DNA of 64,000 bases. It comes from Hyphomicrobiales bacterium. Lineage in GTDB: Bacteria > Pseudomonadota > Alphaproteobacteria > Rhizobiales > Beijerinckiaceae. The notes beneath the pieces were generated by a model that did no database searches, was not told the origin of the DNA, and saw nothing but the letters and a program-made list of their open reading frames with translations. Positions 27,137 to 36,497 of the stretch are shown here, piece after piece. The translations under genes and the position numbers were made by a program. The DNA lies in assembly GCA_004144595.1 (NCBI GenBank), contig SEEM01000014.1:1-64000 (forward strand). The letters are read 5' to 3'. The stretch's first letter is position 1, and each line of letters starts with the position of its first letter.

Positions 27137-27964
27137 ATGAACGCCACCACGCTCCCGATCGCGGCCGAACTGCTGAAGGTTGTCAGCGAAAGCTGCCTGG
27201 AAGCCGGCACGCTCGCCATGGACCTGTTCCGGCCGGGCGCGACGACGGCGGCGCGCACCTGGGCCAAGAGCGGCGGCTCGCCCGTCACGGAAGCCGATAT
27301 CGGCGTCGACACCTTCCTGCGCATCCGACTTTCGGAATTGCTGCCGGAGGCCGCCTGGCTCTCCGAGGAGACGGTCGACGACGCGCAGCGGCTCTCGCAT
27401 CGCTATGTCTGGGTCGTCGACCCGATCGACGGCACGCGCGCCTACATGCAGGGCTCGCCGGACTGGGCAGTCTGCGTCGCGCTGCTCGACCAGGGCGCGC
27501 CGATCCTCGGCATCGTCCACGCGCCGGCCTGTCAGGCGACCTATCGCGCACTCGCCGGCGGCGGCGCGACGCTCAATGGCGAAACCATCAAAGCCTCCTC
27601 CGTGGAAACGCTGACCGGCGCCCGCATCGCAGGGCCCAAGCCGATGCTCGACGCGCTCGCGCAATTCGAGCGCTTCGAGGCCGTCGCCCGGATTCCGTCT
27701 CTGGCGCTGCGCCTGACGCGCATCGCCGACGGCACCATCGATGCCGGCCTGATCTCGCCCGATGCCCGGGACTGGGATCTGGCAGCAGCCGATCTCGTGC
27801 TGAGCGAAGCTGGCGGTCGGCTCACCGATGGCGAGGGCCGGCCCGTCGTCTACAACCGCGAGCTGCCGGTCCACGGTATGCTGGCGGCGAGCAACGGCAA
27901 GCTCGCCATGCCGCTGCAGGCAGCGATCGAGCAGCTGCGCGACGGACGGACGCAGCCCGCCTGA
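27137..27964 (+). CDS. Inositol monophosphatase family phosphatase (CysQ-like)
   Basis: A 275-residue metal-dependent phosphatase of the IMPase/FBPase fold. Both metal-site motifs are intact: WVVDPIDGTRAYMQG (residues near 93-107) and DWDLAAADLVLSEAGG. Relatives act on 3'(2'),5'-bisphosphate nucleotides (CysQ) or inositol phosphates; sequence alone does not separate them. The start ATG 27137 has GGGAAGG before it. In Rhizobiales this gene heads the DUF4170-acyltransferase-waaA-lpxK block, as here. Confidence 0.88.
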   Translation: MNATTLPIAAELLKVVSESCLEAGTLAMDLFRPGATTAARTWAKSGGSPVTEADIGVDTFLRIRLSELLPEAAWLSEETVDDAQRLSHRYVWVVDPIDGTRAYMQGSPDWAVCVALLDQGAPILGIVHAPACQATYRALAGGGATLNGETIKASSVETLTGARIAGPKPMLDALAQFERFEAVARIPSLALRLTRIADGTIDAGLISPDARDWDLAAADLVLSEAGGRLTDGEGRPVVYNRELPVHGMLAASNGKLAMPLQAAIEQLRDGRTQPA

Positions 27965-28053
27965 CGATTTTTATGGACGCTTCCGGCGCGGCGCGCTCGC
28001 ATGGGCGGCCGGGATGGCTTATGGGGGCGCCACGCCCCTTGCAGGAGAGTTCG

Positions 28054-28296
28054 ATGAGCGCGGAACCGGAACAAAAGCAACTCCTTCACCTCGTGCTGGG
28101 CGGCGAGCTCGCCTCCCTCGACGGCATCACCTTCAAGGACCTGGCAAAGCTCGACATCGTCGGCGTCTTCCCGAATTATGCGACTGCGCACACCGCCTGG
28201 AAGGCCAAGGCCCAGCAGACCGTCGACCAGGCGCAGACGCGCTACTTCATCGTCCATCTCCACAGGCTGCTCGACCCCGAGACGACCAAGGGCTGA
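28054..28296 (+). CDS. DUF4170 domain-containing protein
   Basis: An 80-residue soluble protein with the DUF4170 pattern LHLVLGGELASLDGI, VGVFPNYATAHTAWKAKAQ and TRYFIVHLHRLLDP. Its role is unknown, but in rhizobial genomes it is regularly found between a CysQ-like gene and the lipid A/Kdo genes, so it may help that pathway. ATG 28054 follows GGAGAG; the longer frame from 27973 lacks support. Confidence 0.85.
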   Translation: MSAEPEQKQLLHLVLGGELASLDGITFKDLAKLDIVGVFPNYATAHTAWKAKAQQTVDQAQTRYFIVHLHRLLDPETTKG

Positions 28297-28325
28297 GCCG
28301 AGGCAGGCGCCACACGTCAGGACCC

Positions 28326-29066
28326 ATGGGTTTTTCGATCCTCAAGACGCGCGTGGCGCAGGAAACGCTCGGCCGCCTGCTGGCCGGCTATCTGCGCCTC
28401 GTCCAGCGCACCAACCGGATCGTCTTCGAGCCCGCGGACATCTACGACCATGTCCGGCCGGACCTGCCGCTCATCTTCGCGATGTGGCACGGCCAGCACA
28501 TCATGATCCCCTTCGCCAAGCCCGACTGGATGCCGGCCTGCTCGCTGGTGTCGCGGCATGGCGATGGCGGCTTCAACGCGGTCGCGTTGCGCGAGCTCGG
28601 CATCGGCGCGATCCGGGGCTCCGGCGCGCTCGGCAAGAAGATCCGCGAGAAGGGCGGCGCCAGCGCCTTCCTCGCCATGGTCAGGCGCCTTGCGGCGGGC
28701 GACACCATGGTGCTGACGGCCGACGTGCCGAAGCGTGCCCGCATCGTCGGCCCCGGCATCATCGCGCTGGCGCGGGCATCCGGCCGGCCGATCCGCGCCG
28801 TCGCGGTGGTGACGAGCCGCCGCATCGATTTCAACAGCTGGGACCGCGCCTCGATCGGCCTGCCCTTCGGGCGCTGCGCCATCGTCGTCGGCGAGCCGAT
28901 CCTGGTCGCGCGCGATGCCGACGAGGCGACGCAGGAAGCCGCCCGCCTCGCCGTTCAGGCCAGCCTCGACGACGTCCATGCCCGCGGCTATGCCCTGGTC
29001 GGCAGCCGCGACCCGGGCGCCGGCCTGCGCGAGAAGCAGCAGCTTCCCGCCGGAGCGCCCGCATGA
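28326..29066 (+). CDS. Lysophospholipid acyltransferase family protein (DUF374)
   Basis: A 246-residue acyltransferase-like protein of the DUF374 branch. Visible family blocks are FAMWHGQHIMIPF, the SRHGDGG catalytic-type motif (HX4D-like spacing) and TADVPKRARIVGPGI. Proteins in this spot between DUF4170 and waaA are thought to acylate an envelope lipid, possibly lipid A; the acyl donor and acceptor are not proven. ATG 28326 begins 29 bases after the DUF4170 stop, and the end overlaps the waaA start (ATGA). Confidence 0.87.
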   Translation: MGFSILKTRVAQETLGRLLAGYLRLVQRTNRIVFEPADIYDHVRPDLPLIFAMWHGQHIMIPFAKPDWMPACSLVSRHGDGGFNAVALRELGIGAIRGSGALGKKIREKGGASAFLAMVRRLAAGDTMVLTADVPKRARIVGPGIIALARASGRPIRAVAVVTSRRIDFNSWDRASIGLPFGRCAIVVGEPILVARDADEATQEAARLAVQASLDDVHARGYALVGSRDPGAGLREKQQLPAGAPA

Positions 29067-30367
29067 GCGGCAAGGGCGCAATCCTCCGCAGCTATCGCTA
29101 TGCGACGTCCCTGCTGGAGCCGTTGGCGGCCGGGCTCCTGATCTGGCGCCGGCGGCGCGGCAAGGAAGATGCGGCGCGCCTTGCCGAGCGGCGGGGCCAT
29201 GCGGGCGTCAAGCGGCCGAACAAGCCGCTGGTCTGGCTGCACGGCGCCAGCGTCGGCGAAACCGTGACCCTTCTGCCCCTGATCGCCAAAATGCAGAAGC
29301 GCGGGTTCGCGGTACTGGTAACATCCGGCACCGTCACCTCCGCCAGGCTGATGGCGGCGCGGCTGCCCGGCGGCGTGATCCATCAATACATCCCGCTCGA
29401 CGTGCCCCGCTACATGCGCCGCTTCATGGATCACTGGCGCCCTGACCTTTGCCTGATCTGCGAATCCGAGATCTGGCCGAATCTCCTGATCGAGGCGCAG
29501 CGCCGCGACTTGCCCGTCGTGATGGTCAATGGGCGGATGTCGGAGCGCTCCTTCGCGCGCTGGTACAAGATGCCGAAGACCTCGCGCTTCCTGCTCTCCT
29601 GCTTCGAAGCGTGCCTCGCGCAGTCGCAGGGCGATGCCGAGCGGCTAGCCCAGCTCGGCGCACCGCGTGTCAGCGTCGCCGGCAACCTTAAATTCGACGT
29701 GCCGGCGCCGCCTGCCGATCCAGACACGCTCGCCATCCTCGACGGCCAGACGACCGGCCGTCCGGTCTGGATCGCCGCGAGCACGCATCCCGGCGAGGAC
29801 GAGCTGGTGCTTGCCGCCCATCTCGCGATCAAGCCCTATCTGCCGAAGCTGCTTACGATCATCGCGCCGCGCCATCCGCAACGCGGCCCGGATATCGAGG
29901 CGCTGGCGGAGGCGAACGACGTCGCCGTCTCCCGCCGGGCGACCGGTGGCAGCCCGGAGCGGGATGTCGATCTGTATGTCGCCGACACCGTCAACGAGCT
30001 CGGCCTATTCTACCGGTTGTCGCAGGTCGCCTTCCTCGGCGGCTCGCTGGTCGAGGGCATCGGCGGGCACAACCCGATCGAGCCGGCCAAGCTCGGGTGC
30101 GCCCTGCTGCACGGGCCTTATGTCCACAACAATGCAGAAATCTTCGCCGGATTCGACCGCGACGGCGGCTCGCGTGAGGTCGCGGATGCGCAGGCGCTCG
30201 CTGGCGCCGTCCATCGCTGGCTGAACAACCCGGCCGAAGCCCGGCAGGCGGCGCGCGCCGCAGCCCAGACCGCGACCGAGCTCGGCGGCGCACTGAACCG
30301 CACGCTCCATGCGATCGAGCCCCTGCTCATGCGGGTCGCGATCGGCCAGCGCGAGAGCGCGCCCTGA
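29063..30367 (+). CDS. waaA: 3-deoxy-D-manno-octulosonic acid (Kdo) transferase
   Basis: Membrane-associated glycosyltransferase that adds Kdo to lipid IVA in lipopolysaccharide synthesis. The 434-residue product has the N-terminal anchor, the WLHGASVGE motif with the conserved glutamate, LICESEIWPNL, and the donor-site segment VAFLGGSLVEGIGGHNPIEPA. The frame is open upstream inside the acyltransferase gene; ATG 29063 gives the family start. The stop overlaps the lpxK start (TGATG). Confidence 0.95.
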   Translation: MSGKGAILRSYRYATSLLEPLAAGLLIWRRRRGKEDAARLAERRGHAGVKRPNKPLVWLHGASVGETVTLLPLIAKMQKRGFAVLVTSGTVTSARLMAARLPGGVIHQYIPLDVPRYMRRFMDHWRPDLCLICESEIWPNLLIEAQRRDLPVVMVNGRMSERSFARWYKMPKTSRFLLSCFEACLAQSQGDAERLAQLGAPRVSVAGNLKFDVPAPPADPDTLAILDGQTTGRPVWIAASTHPGEDELVLAAHLAIKPYLPKLLTIIAPRHPQRGPDIEALAEANDVAVSRRATGGSPERDVDLYVADTVNELGLFYRLSQVAFLGGSLVEGIGGHNPIEPAKLGCALLHGPYVHNNAEIFAGFDRDGGSREVADAQALAGAVHRWLNNPAEARQAARAAAQTATELGGALNRTLHAIEPLLMRVAIGQRESAP

Positions 30368-31371
30368 TGCTGCGTGCCCCGCGCTTCTGGTGGCGGGAGA
30401 AACCCACGCTGCTCGCCCGGCTGCTCCAGCCGTTCGGCTTTCTCTACGGCCGGATCACCTTGCGGCGGATGCGACAGCCGGGAACCGATGCCGGCCTGCC
30501 GGTGATCTGCATCGGCAATTTCATCGCTGGCGGCGCCGGCAAGACTCCGACCGCGATCGCCATCGCGCACCTGCTCGAAGAGCGGGGCGAAAAGCCGTTC
30601 GTTCTGATGCGCGGCTATGGCGGCCGGCTCGCAGGCCCCGTCGAGGTCGACCCCGACCATCATGGCGCGGCCGATGTGGGCGACGAGCCTCTGCTGATGG
30701 CCCGCCATGCCCGCACCGTCATCGCCCGCGACCGGGTGGCCGGAGCGAGGCTGGCGCGAAGTCTCGGCGCGGGCCTCGTCGTGATGGATGACGGTTTGCA
30801 GAATCCGTCGCTGGTGAAGCACCTCAAACTCGCAGTGGTCGACGGCGCGAGCGGCACCGGCAACGGGCTTTGCCTGCCGGCCGGCCCCCTGCGTGCACCG
30901 CTCGCTGATCAGATGAGCGAAACCGACGCCATCATCGTCATCGGTGCGGGGGATGCCGGCGAACGCGTCGCCGCGACGGCACGGGCGCAGAAGAAGCCGG
31001 TCCTGGCGGGGGCACTCGAGCCTGCCGGGGCCGCAATCGCACGATTGCGCTGGCGGAAGGTCCTTGCGCTGTCGGGGATCGGTCGACCGGAAAAATTCTC
31101 GGCAACGCTGCGGGATGCGGGCGCGACCGTCGTCGCCGAACACGCCCATGGCGACCACCACGCCTATGGGCAGCACGACGTCGCGGCTGCGCTAGCCTCG
31201 GCCCGCGAACACTCGGCTCTCATCGCGACAACGGAAAAGGACTGGACCAAGCTTGCGCCGCTCTGGCCCGAGGACGCGCGTGAGGCACTCGTTGTGGTGC
31301 CGGTCTCGCTGGTCTTCTTAGAGCCGTCTGCGATCGCGGGACTGCTTGCAAGCCTTGGAAAGACGGGCTGA
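30367..31371 (+). CDS. lpxK: Tetraacyldisaccharide 4'-kinase
   Basis: Inner-membrane kinase that phosphorylates the 4' position of the lipid A disaccharide, forming lipid IVA. The 334-residue protein has the LpxK P-loop NFIAGGAGKTP, the RGYGGRL segment and DDGLQNPSL. It is the last gene of the lipid A block and directly follows waaA. Its end lies 14 bases from the end of the convergent DUF2093 gene. Confidence 0.96.
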   Translation: MLRAPRFWWREKPTLLARLLQPFGFLYGRITLRRMRQPGTDAGLPVICIGNFIAGGAGKTPTAIAIAHLLEERGEKPFVLMRGYGGRLAGPVEVDPDHHGAADVGDEPLLMARHARTVIARDRVAGARLARSLGAGLVVMDDGLQNPSLVKHLKLAVVDGASGTGNGLCLPAGPLRAPLADQMSETDAIIVIGAGDAGERVAATARAQKKPVLAGALEPAGAAIARLRWRKVLALSGIGRPEKFSATLRDAGATVVAEHAHGDHHAYGQHDVAAALASAREHSALIATTEKDWTKLAPLWPEDAREALVVVPVSLVFLEPSAIAGLLASLGKTG

Positions 31372-31385
31372 GGCCCGGCCGTTTG

Positions 31386-31607
31386 TCAGGCGCGGCCGGC
31401 GCGGCGCAGCCTCAGAAGCGCGGCCTCGGACGAGGCATAGGCCTCCTGCCACTCGATCGACCAATAACGGAGATCGTCGAGGCGGATCGGCGCGCCGGTC
31501 ACCGCGCAACGCACGAAACCGCCGGGCTTCACGACGCGGAACTCGCCGGGGCCGTAATCGACGACGGCTTCGGGGCCATGAGGCGGAAGGCGCTCGCTGA
31601 TATTCAT
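31386..31607 (-). CDS. DUF2093 domain-containing protein
   Basis: A 73-residue protein matching DUF2093: EAVVDYGPGEFRVVKPGGFVRC, AVTGAPI, and LRYWSIEWQEAYASSEAAL. It is a small alphaproteobacterial protein of unknown function, usually next to lpxK as here. The single CAVTG cysteine is near the middle. ATG 31607 was chosen over the in-frame TTG 31610. Confidence 0.88.
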   Translation of the reverse strand: MNISERLPPHGPEAVVDYGPGEFRVVKPGGFVRCAVTGAPIRLDDLRYWSIEWQEAYASSEAALLRLRRAGRA

Positions 31608-31684
31608 CAAAATTGTATCAAATCATTGATCGGGAAACGGAAAGCCGGGATACTCCGAGGTGTGTGATAACCTTCTGGTCGGCG

Positions 31685-32530
31685 ATGTCCAGTGTCCTGC
31701 GCCTCATGGCGTGCCTGATGAGCCTTGCGTTTCTCGCCGCGACGGCCGCCCGTGCCGGCGGCTACGAACGCGTCGCGATTCCATCCGAACAGGGAACGCT
31801 GACGGGCATCCTCTATCTGCCTGCGGGCCAGGGGCCATTCCCGTCGGTGATCGCGCTGCATGGCTGCGGCGGCTTGTGGCGCGCGCAAGGCCAGCTCTCG
31901 GTGCGGCATGCGGATTGGGGCGAGCGCCTGACTGCCGCCGGTTTCGCCGTTCTGATGCCGGACAGCTACGGCTCGCGCGGGCTCGGCTCGCAATGCGGCG
32001 TGAAGGACCTGACGGTCAGGGCCGGGCGGGAGCGCGTCGCCGACACTGCGGCGGCCCGGATCTGGCTGCAACAGCGCGGCGACATCAAGCCGGGCTCGAT
32101 TTCCCTGCTCGGCTGGTCGAGCGGCGGCCTGACCGTGCTGACGGCGATCCGCAAGGAGCAGGCGCCGACTGACGGCAGGCCGGACTTCAAGCGCGCCGCC
32201 GCCTTCTACCCTGCCTGCCGGAGCCAGTCGGAATCGCCGAGTTTCGCCGCCCGCCTCCCGCTCCTGATCCTGATGGGCGACGCGGACGACTGGACGCCGG
32301 CCGCGCCCTGCAACCATCTCGCCAAGGCCGCGCAGGCACGCGGCGAGCAGGTCGGGCTCGTGCTCTATCCCGGCGTCCTGCATGATTTCGACCATCCGCG
32401 CCTCGAGGTGAAGGAGCGCGAGAACATCGCCTATTCGGCCAGCGGCACCGGCAAGGCCACGGTCGGCACCAATATGGCGGCGCGCGAGGACGCGTTGAAG
32501 CGGGTCAAGGCGTTCCTGACCGCGCCCTGA
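31685..32530 (+). CDS. Dienelactone-hydrolase-family alpha/beta hydrolase, exported
   Basis: A 281-residue predicted periplasmic hydrolase with a signal peptide (MACLMSLAFLAATAARA, cleavage near residue 24). The catalytic triad is readable: nucleophile Ser145 in GWSSGG, an acidic residue in GDADDWTP and His in HDFDHP. The oxyanion region is ALHGCGG. True dienelactone hydrolases use cysteine, so substrate is open. The frame extends up to TTG 31613, but ATG 31685 places the signal peptide at the N-terminus. Confidence 0.85.
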   Translation: MSSVLRLMACLMSLAFLAATAARAGGYERVAIPSEQGTLTGILYLPAGQGPFPSVIALHGCGGLWRAQGQLSVRHADWGERLTAAGFAVLMPDSYGSRGLGSQCGVKDLTVRAGRERVADTAAARIWLQQRGDIKPGSISLLGWSSGGLTVLTAIRKEQAPTDGRPDFKRAAAFYPACRSQSESPSFAARLPLLILMGDADDWTPAAPCNHLAKAAQARGEQVGLVLYPGVLHDFDHPRLEVKERENIAYSASGTGKATVGTNMAAREDALKRVKAFLTAP

Positions 32531-32536
32531 GCCTGG

Positions 32537-32585
32537 AGCATCGGCTTTTTCCGAAGACCGCGTGCCACTGTTCGGACCGATGCTT
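32537..32585. repeat. Dispersed ~47-bp palindromic repeat, copy 2
   Basis: Same family as 2133-2178 and 50444-50490: AGCATCGG at the left, TTCGGACCGATGCT at the right, CCACTG in the centre. It fills the gap between the converging dienelactone hydrolase and xseA genes and touches the xseA stop, so it may serve as a bidirectional terminator. Confidence 0.72.
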
Positions 32586-34180
32586 CAGAACAGATCGCCC
32601 TGCGATCCCGATGCCGGCCCCTTGCGAACCGGGCGCGGCGCCGACGGCCTGGCTCCACCAGCCTCCCCGCCCGAGACGGTGACGCCGAAGCTGCCATCCG
32701 CCACCTGCACCGAGAGCGCCCTGCCCGGCTGCGCGGCCTCGACGCTGCGGACCAGCGCCCCGGCTTCGTCCCGGATCAGGGCATAGCCGCGGGACAGTAC
32801 CGCTTCCGGCCCGAGCGAGCGGATCAGCGCCCAGAGCGAGGCAAGTCGATCCGTGCGCCGATGCAGCGCCTGGCCGAAGGCGCGCTCGGCACGCTGAGCC
32901 AAGGCAAGGCCGCGCTCGCGGCGCAGGATCAGGCTCTGGCCGAAGGCATTGCGAGCCCGCGTCTCCAGCGTCGCGAGACGGTCGCGGACATTGGCGATGC
33001 GGGTGCGCTCGCCGGCAACGGCATTGCCTCTGGCGGCAGCCAGCGCACGCCCGAAGCCGTCGAGCTGTGTGCGCAGACGAACGAGCGCGAGCCGGGGTGA
33101 ACGCGCGTCCAGCCGACGCGCGAGAGCCTGCAAGGCCTGCTCATGGGCGCGAGCATTGCGCGCAAGCGCAGGCGCCAGCCGTGTCGCGGCGAGATCCAAC
33201 CGCTGGCGCGGCCCCGAGAGAACCGCCTCAGGCCCCGGCAAGGCGCGAGCGAGCGCCCGCAGGTCGCTGCGCCGTCGATCGGAGAGGCGCAGCATCGCCC
33301 CGGCATGACGACGCGCGAGATCGGCAACGAAGCCCATCAGCTCGGCGCGCACCGGCACGACCTTCTCGGCCGCGCCGGTCGGCGTCGGCGCGCGCAGGTC
33401 GGCGGCGTGGTCGATCAAGGTCCAGTCGGTCTCGTGGCCGACGGCGGAAACCAGGGGAATCTCCGATTCAGCGGCGGCGCGGACCACGATCTCCTCGTTG
33501 AAGCTCATCAGGTCTTCGAGCGAGCCGCCGCCACGCGCGACGATGATGACGTCCGGCCGGGGAATGCGCCCGCCTGCCGGCAATGCGTTGAAGCCGGCAA
33601 TGGCATTGGCGACCTCGGCCGCGCTGGTCTCGCCCTGTACCCTCACCGGCCAGACCAGGACATGGCGCGGGAAGCGGTCCTCCAGCCGGTGCAGGATGTC
33701 GCGGATGACCGCACCGGTCGGCGAGGTCACGACGCCGATCACCGAGGGCAGATAGGGGATGAGCTGCTTGCGCTCCTCGGCGAAGAGCCCCTCGGCGGCG
33801 AGCCGCTTGCGCCGTTCCTCCAGCAGCGCCATCAGCGCGCCGGCGCCAGCCAGCTCCAGCGAATCGATGACGATCTGGTAGCTCGACTTGCCGGCGAAGG
33901 TGGTGATCTTGCCGGTGGCGATGACCTCGAGCCCCTCCTGGGGCCGCGTTTTCAGGCGACCGAAAACACCCTTCCAGATCACCGCATCGATCTTGGCGTT
34001 GGTATCCTTCAGCGAAAAATAGACATGGCCGGAGGCGACCGGCCCGCGATAACCGGAAATCTCGCCGCGCACGCGCACGAAGCCGAAATTATCCTCGATC
34101 GTGCGCTTCAGCGCTCCCGAGAGGTCAGAGACGCTCCATTCGGGCGCATTGCCGGTCGTCTGCTGCGATTCGCTGGTCAT
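32585..34180 (-). CDS. xseA: Exodeoxyribonuclease VII large subunit
   Basis: Large subunit of the nuclease that degrades single-stranded DNA into oligonucleotides. The 531-residue protein has the N-terminal OB fold ([23 protein letters not shown]), the catalytic core with [30 protein letters not shown] and [14 protein letters not shown], and a long arginine/alanine-rich coiled-coil region. It starts at ATG 34180 (MTSESQQ); the frame reaches 34228. The small subunit gene xseB is not in the window. purD is divergent upstream. Confidence 0.95.
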   Translation of the reverse strand: MTSESQQTTGNAPEWSVSDLSGALKRTIEDNFGFVRVRGEISGYRGPVASGHVYFSLKDTNAKIDAVIWKGVFGRLKTRPQEGLEVIATGKITTFAGKSSYQIVIDSLELAGAGALMALLEERRKRLAAEGLFAEERKQLIPYLPSVIGVVTSPTGAVIRDILHRLEDRFPRHVLVWPVRVQGETSAAEVANAIAGFNALPAGGRIPRPDVIIVARGGGSLEDLMSFNEEIVVRAAAESEIPLVSAVGHETDWTLIDHAADLRAPTPTGAAEKVVPVRAELMGFVADLARRHAGAMLRLSDRRRSDLRALARALPGPEAVLSGPRQRLDLAATRLAPALARNARAHEQALQALARRLDARSPRLALVRLRTQLDGFGRALAAARGNAVAGERTRIANVRDRLATLETRARNAFGQSLILRRERGLALAQRAERAFGQALHRRTDRLASLWALIRSLGPEAVLSRGYALIRDEAGALVRSVEAAQPGRALSVQVADGSFGVTVSGGEAGGARPSAPRPVRKGPASGSQGDLF

Positions 34181-34271
34181 GCCCGGACCATAACCGGACG
34201 GACGATACAGCAGAAGCGTTGCCCGCAACGCCCGGTGCCGCTATTGCGCCGGTGACGGAGCGGAGAGCGCG

Positions 34272-35549
34272 ATGAAAATTCTTCTGATCGGTTCGGGCGG
34301 CCGCGAGCATGCGCTCGCCTGGGCGATTTCGGCCTCGCCGCTCTGCGACACGCTGTTCATCGCGCCGGGCAATCCGGGCACCGCCCATTGCGGGGAGAAC
34401 GTCGTCATCAACGTCGACGATCACGCCGCCGTCGTCGCCTTCTGCCATCTGCAGGGCATCGGCCTCGTCGTCGTCGGGCCGGAGGGCCCGCTGGTCGCCG
34501 GCATCGCCGACGATCTCCGCGCCGCCGGGATCAAGGTCTTCGGGCCGTCCAAGGCCGCAGCCCAGCTCGAGGGGTCGAAGGGCTTCACCAAGGAGCTCTG
34601 CGCCGAATTCGATATCCCGACCGCCGGCTTCGGCCGCTTCGACGCTGCCGCCTCCGCCAAGGCCTATATCGCCAAGCAGGGTGCGCCGATCGTGGTCAAG
34701 GCCGACGGCCTCGCCGCCGGCAAGGGCGTGATCATGGCGCAGACGCTGGACGAGGCGAACGAAGCCATCGACATGATGTTCGCAGGCGGCTTCGGCGCGG
34801 CTGGAGCCGAGGTCGTGGTCGAGGAATGGATGATCGGCGAGGAAGCGAGCTTCTTCGCGCTCTGCGACGGCACGCATGCCCTCGCACTCGCCTCGGCGCA
34901 GGACCACAAGCGCGCCGGCGACGGCGATACCGGCCCGAATACCGGCGGCATGGGCGCCTATTCGCCCGCCCCCGTGATGACGCCCGCGCTGACCGAGCGC
35001 GTCATGGCCGAGATCATCCGGCCGACGCTGGCCGGCATGAGCAAGCGCGGCACCCCCTTCCAGGGCGTGCTCTTCGCCGGGCTGATGATCACGGCGCAGG
35101 GGCCGAAGCTGATCGAATACAACACCCGCTTCGGCGATCCCGAATGCGAGGTGCTGATGCCGCGCCTCAAGAGCGACATCGTGCCGGCGCTGATCGCGGC
35201 CTGCGACGGCGTGCTCGACCGGGTCGACCTGCGCTGGCGCGACGAGGCGGCGCTGACCGTCGTGCTCGCGGCCAAGGGCTATCCGGCCAAGCCGGAGACC
35301 GGCAGCGTCATCCAGGGCGTCGAGAAGGCGGAGGCGCTGGATGACGTCCTCGTGTTCCATGCCGGCACGAAGCTTTCGAATGGCGATCTCGTCGCCAATG
35401 GCGGGCGCGTGCTCAACGTGGTCGCGCTCGGCACAAGCGTCGGCGAAGCGCAGGCCCGGGCTTATCAGGCCGTCGACAAGATCGACTGGCCCGGCGGCTT
35501 CTGCCGTCGCGATATCGGCTGGCAGGCGGTCAAGCGCGAGCAAGGCTGA
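34272..35549 (+). CDS. purD: Phosphoribosylamine-glycine ligase
   Basis: ATP-grasp enzyme of purine synthesis, joining glycine to phosphoribosylamine. The 425-residue protein has the start [17 protein letters not shown], the [12 protein letters not shown] segment, DGLAAGKGV, and the C-terminal GDPECE metal site. The ribosome site GGAGCGGAGAG precedes ATG 34272. It is transcribed divergently from xseA with a 91-base gap. Confidence 0.96.
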   Translation: MKILLIGSGGREHALAWAISASPLCDTLFIAPGNPGTAHCGENVVINVDDHAAVVAFCHLQGIGLVVVGPEGPLVAGIADDLRAAGIKVFGPSKAAAQLEGSKGFTKELCAEFDIPTAGFGRFDAAASAKAYIAKQGAPIVVKADGLAAGKGVIMAQTLDEANEAIDMMFAGGFGAAGAEVVVEEWMIGEEASFFALCDGTHALALASAQDHKRAGDGDTGPNTGGMGAYSPAPVMTPALTERVMAEIIRPTLAGMSKRGTPFQGVLFAGLMITAQGPKLIEYNTRFGDPECEVLMPRLKSDIVPALIAACDGVLDRVDLRWRDEAALTVVLAAKGYPAKPETGSVIQGVEKAEALDDVLVFHAGTKLSNGDLVANGGRVLNVVALGTSVGEAQARAYQAVDKIDWPGGFCRRDIGWQAVKREQG

Positions 35550-35570
35550 CAGGGAGGCTGGCGCGGCGCT

Positions 35571-36497
35571 ATGCTGCCGTGCATGGCGAACATCGACTCC
35601 CTCTTCCCCGGCTTCAAGGCGCACTGGATCGACGGGCCGGTCGGCAAGATCTTTGCGCGTGTCGGCGGCGAAGGCCCGCCGCTGGTGCTGATCCACGGCT
35701 TTCCGCAGACCCATGCCGAATGGCACCGTCTCGCGCCGGAGCTGGCCAAGACCCACACCGTCGTCTGCCCCGACCTGCGCGGCTATGGCTGGTCGGCCGC
35801 GCCGCATGGCGATGGCGGCCGGGAGACCTATACCAAGCGCGGCATGGGCGAGGACATCGTCGCGGTGATGCAGGCGCTCGGCCATATCCGCTTCGGCGTG
35901 ATCGGCCATGATCGCGGGGCGCGCGTCGCCTATCGCCTCGCACTCGACCATCCCGGCCGCGTCGAGCGGCTCGTGCTACTCGACATCCTGCCGACGGTCT
36001 CGATGTGGGAGGGGATGAACGCGGCCCGTGCCATGCAGGTCTATCACTGGACCTTCCTGGCCCAGCCCGAGCCGACGCCTGAAAACCTGCTCAAGGCCGA
36101 TCCGGTCGGCTGGCTCGATCGCACCATCGCGAGCTGGAGCCGGGCGAAGAATCTCGACCTGTTCGACCCGCTGGCGATGCAGTCCTACGCGGAATCCTTC
36201 AGCGATCCCTCGCGGAGCCACGCGGCCTGCGAGGATTACCGCGCCGGCGCCACCACCGACATCGCGCACGACAAGGCCGATCTCGCGGCGAAGAAGCGCA
36301 TCCTCTGCCCGGTGCAGGTCCTTTGGGGCGAGGCCGGCATTCCGGCGAAGGGCGCGAGCCCGCTGGATGTCTGGCTCGAGACTTTCGCGCCGCAGGCCGA
36401 GGGCCAAGCCATCGACAGCGGCCATTTCCTGCCAGAGGAAAACCCGCAGGCGACTCTTGCGGCGCTGAAGCCTTTCCTGGCGCGGCCGGTGTCTTGA
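35571..36497 (+). CDS. Alpha/beta hydrolase (haloacetate dehalogenase / epoxide hydrolase-like)
   Basis: A 308-residue hydrolase. The oxyanion region is LIHGFPQTHAEWH and the nucleophile is Asp114 in GHDRGARVAYR, the pattern of fluoroacetate dehalogenases and epoxide hydrolases that use aspartate, not serine. The catalytic base is His in DSGHFLPEE. Dehalogenase activity is possible but unproven. The start is uncertain: AGGGAGG lies before ATG 35571, and ATG 35583 is in frame. The stop overlaps the next start. Confidence 0.87.
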   Translation: MLPCMANIDSLFPGFKAHWIDGPVGKIFARVGGEGPPLVLIHGFPQTHAEWHRLAPELAKTHTVVCPDLRGYGWSAAPHGDGGRETYTKRGMGEDIVAVMQALGHIRFGVIGHDRGARVAYRLALDHPGRVERLVLLDILPTVSMWEGMNAARAMQVYHWTFLAQPEPTPENLLKADPVGWLDRTIASWSRAKNLDLFDPLAMQSYAESFSDPSRSHAACEDYRAGATTDIAHDKADLAAKKRILCPVQVLWGEAGIPAKGASPLDVWLETFAPQAEGQAIDSGHFLPEENPQATLAALKPFLARPVS

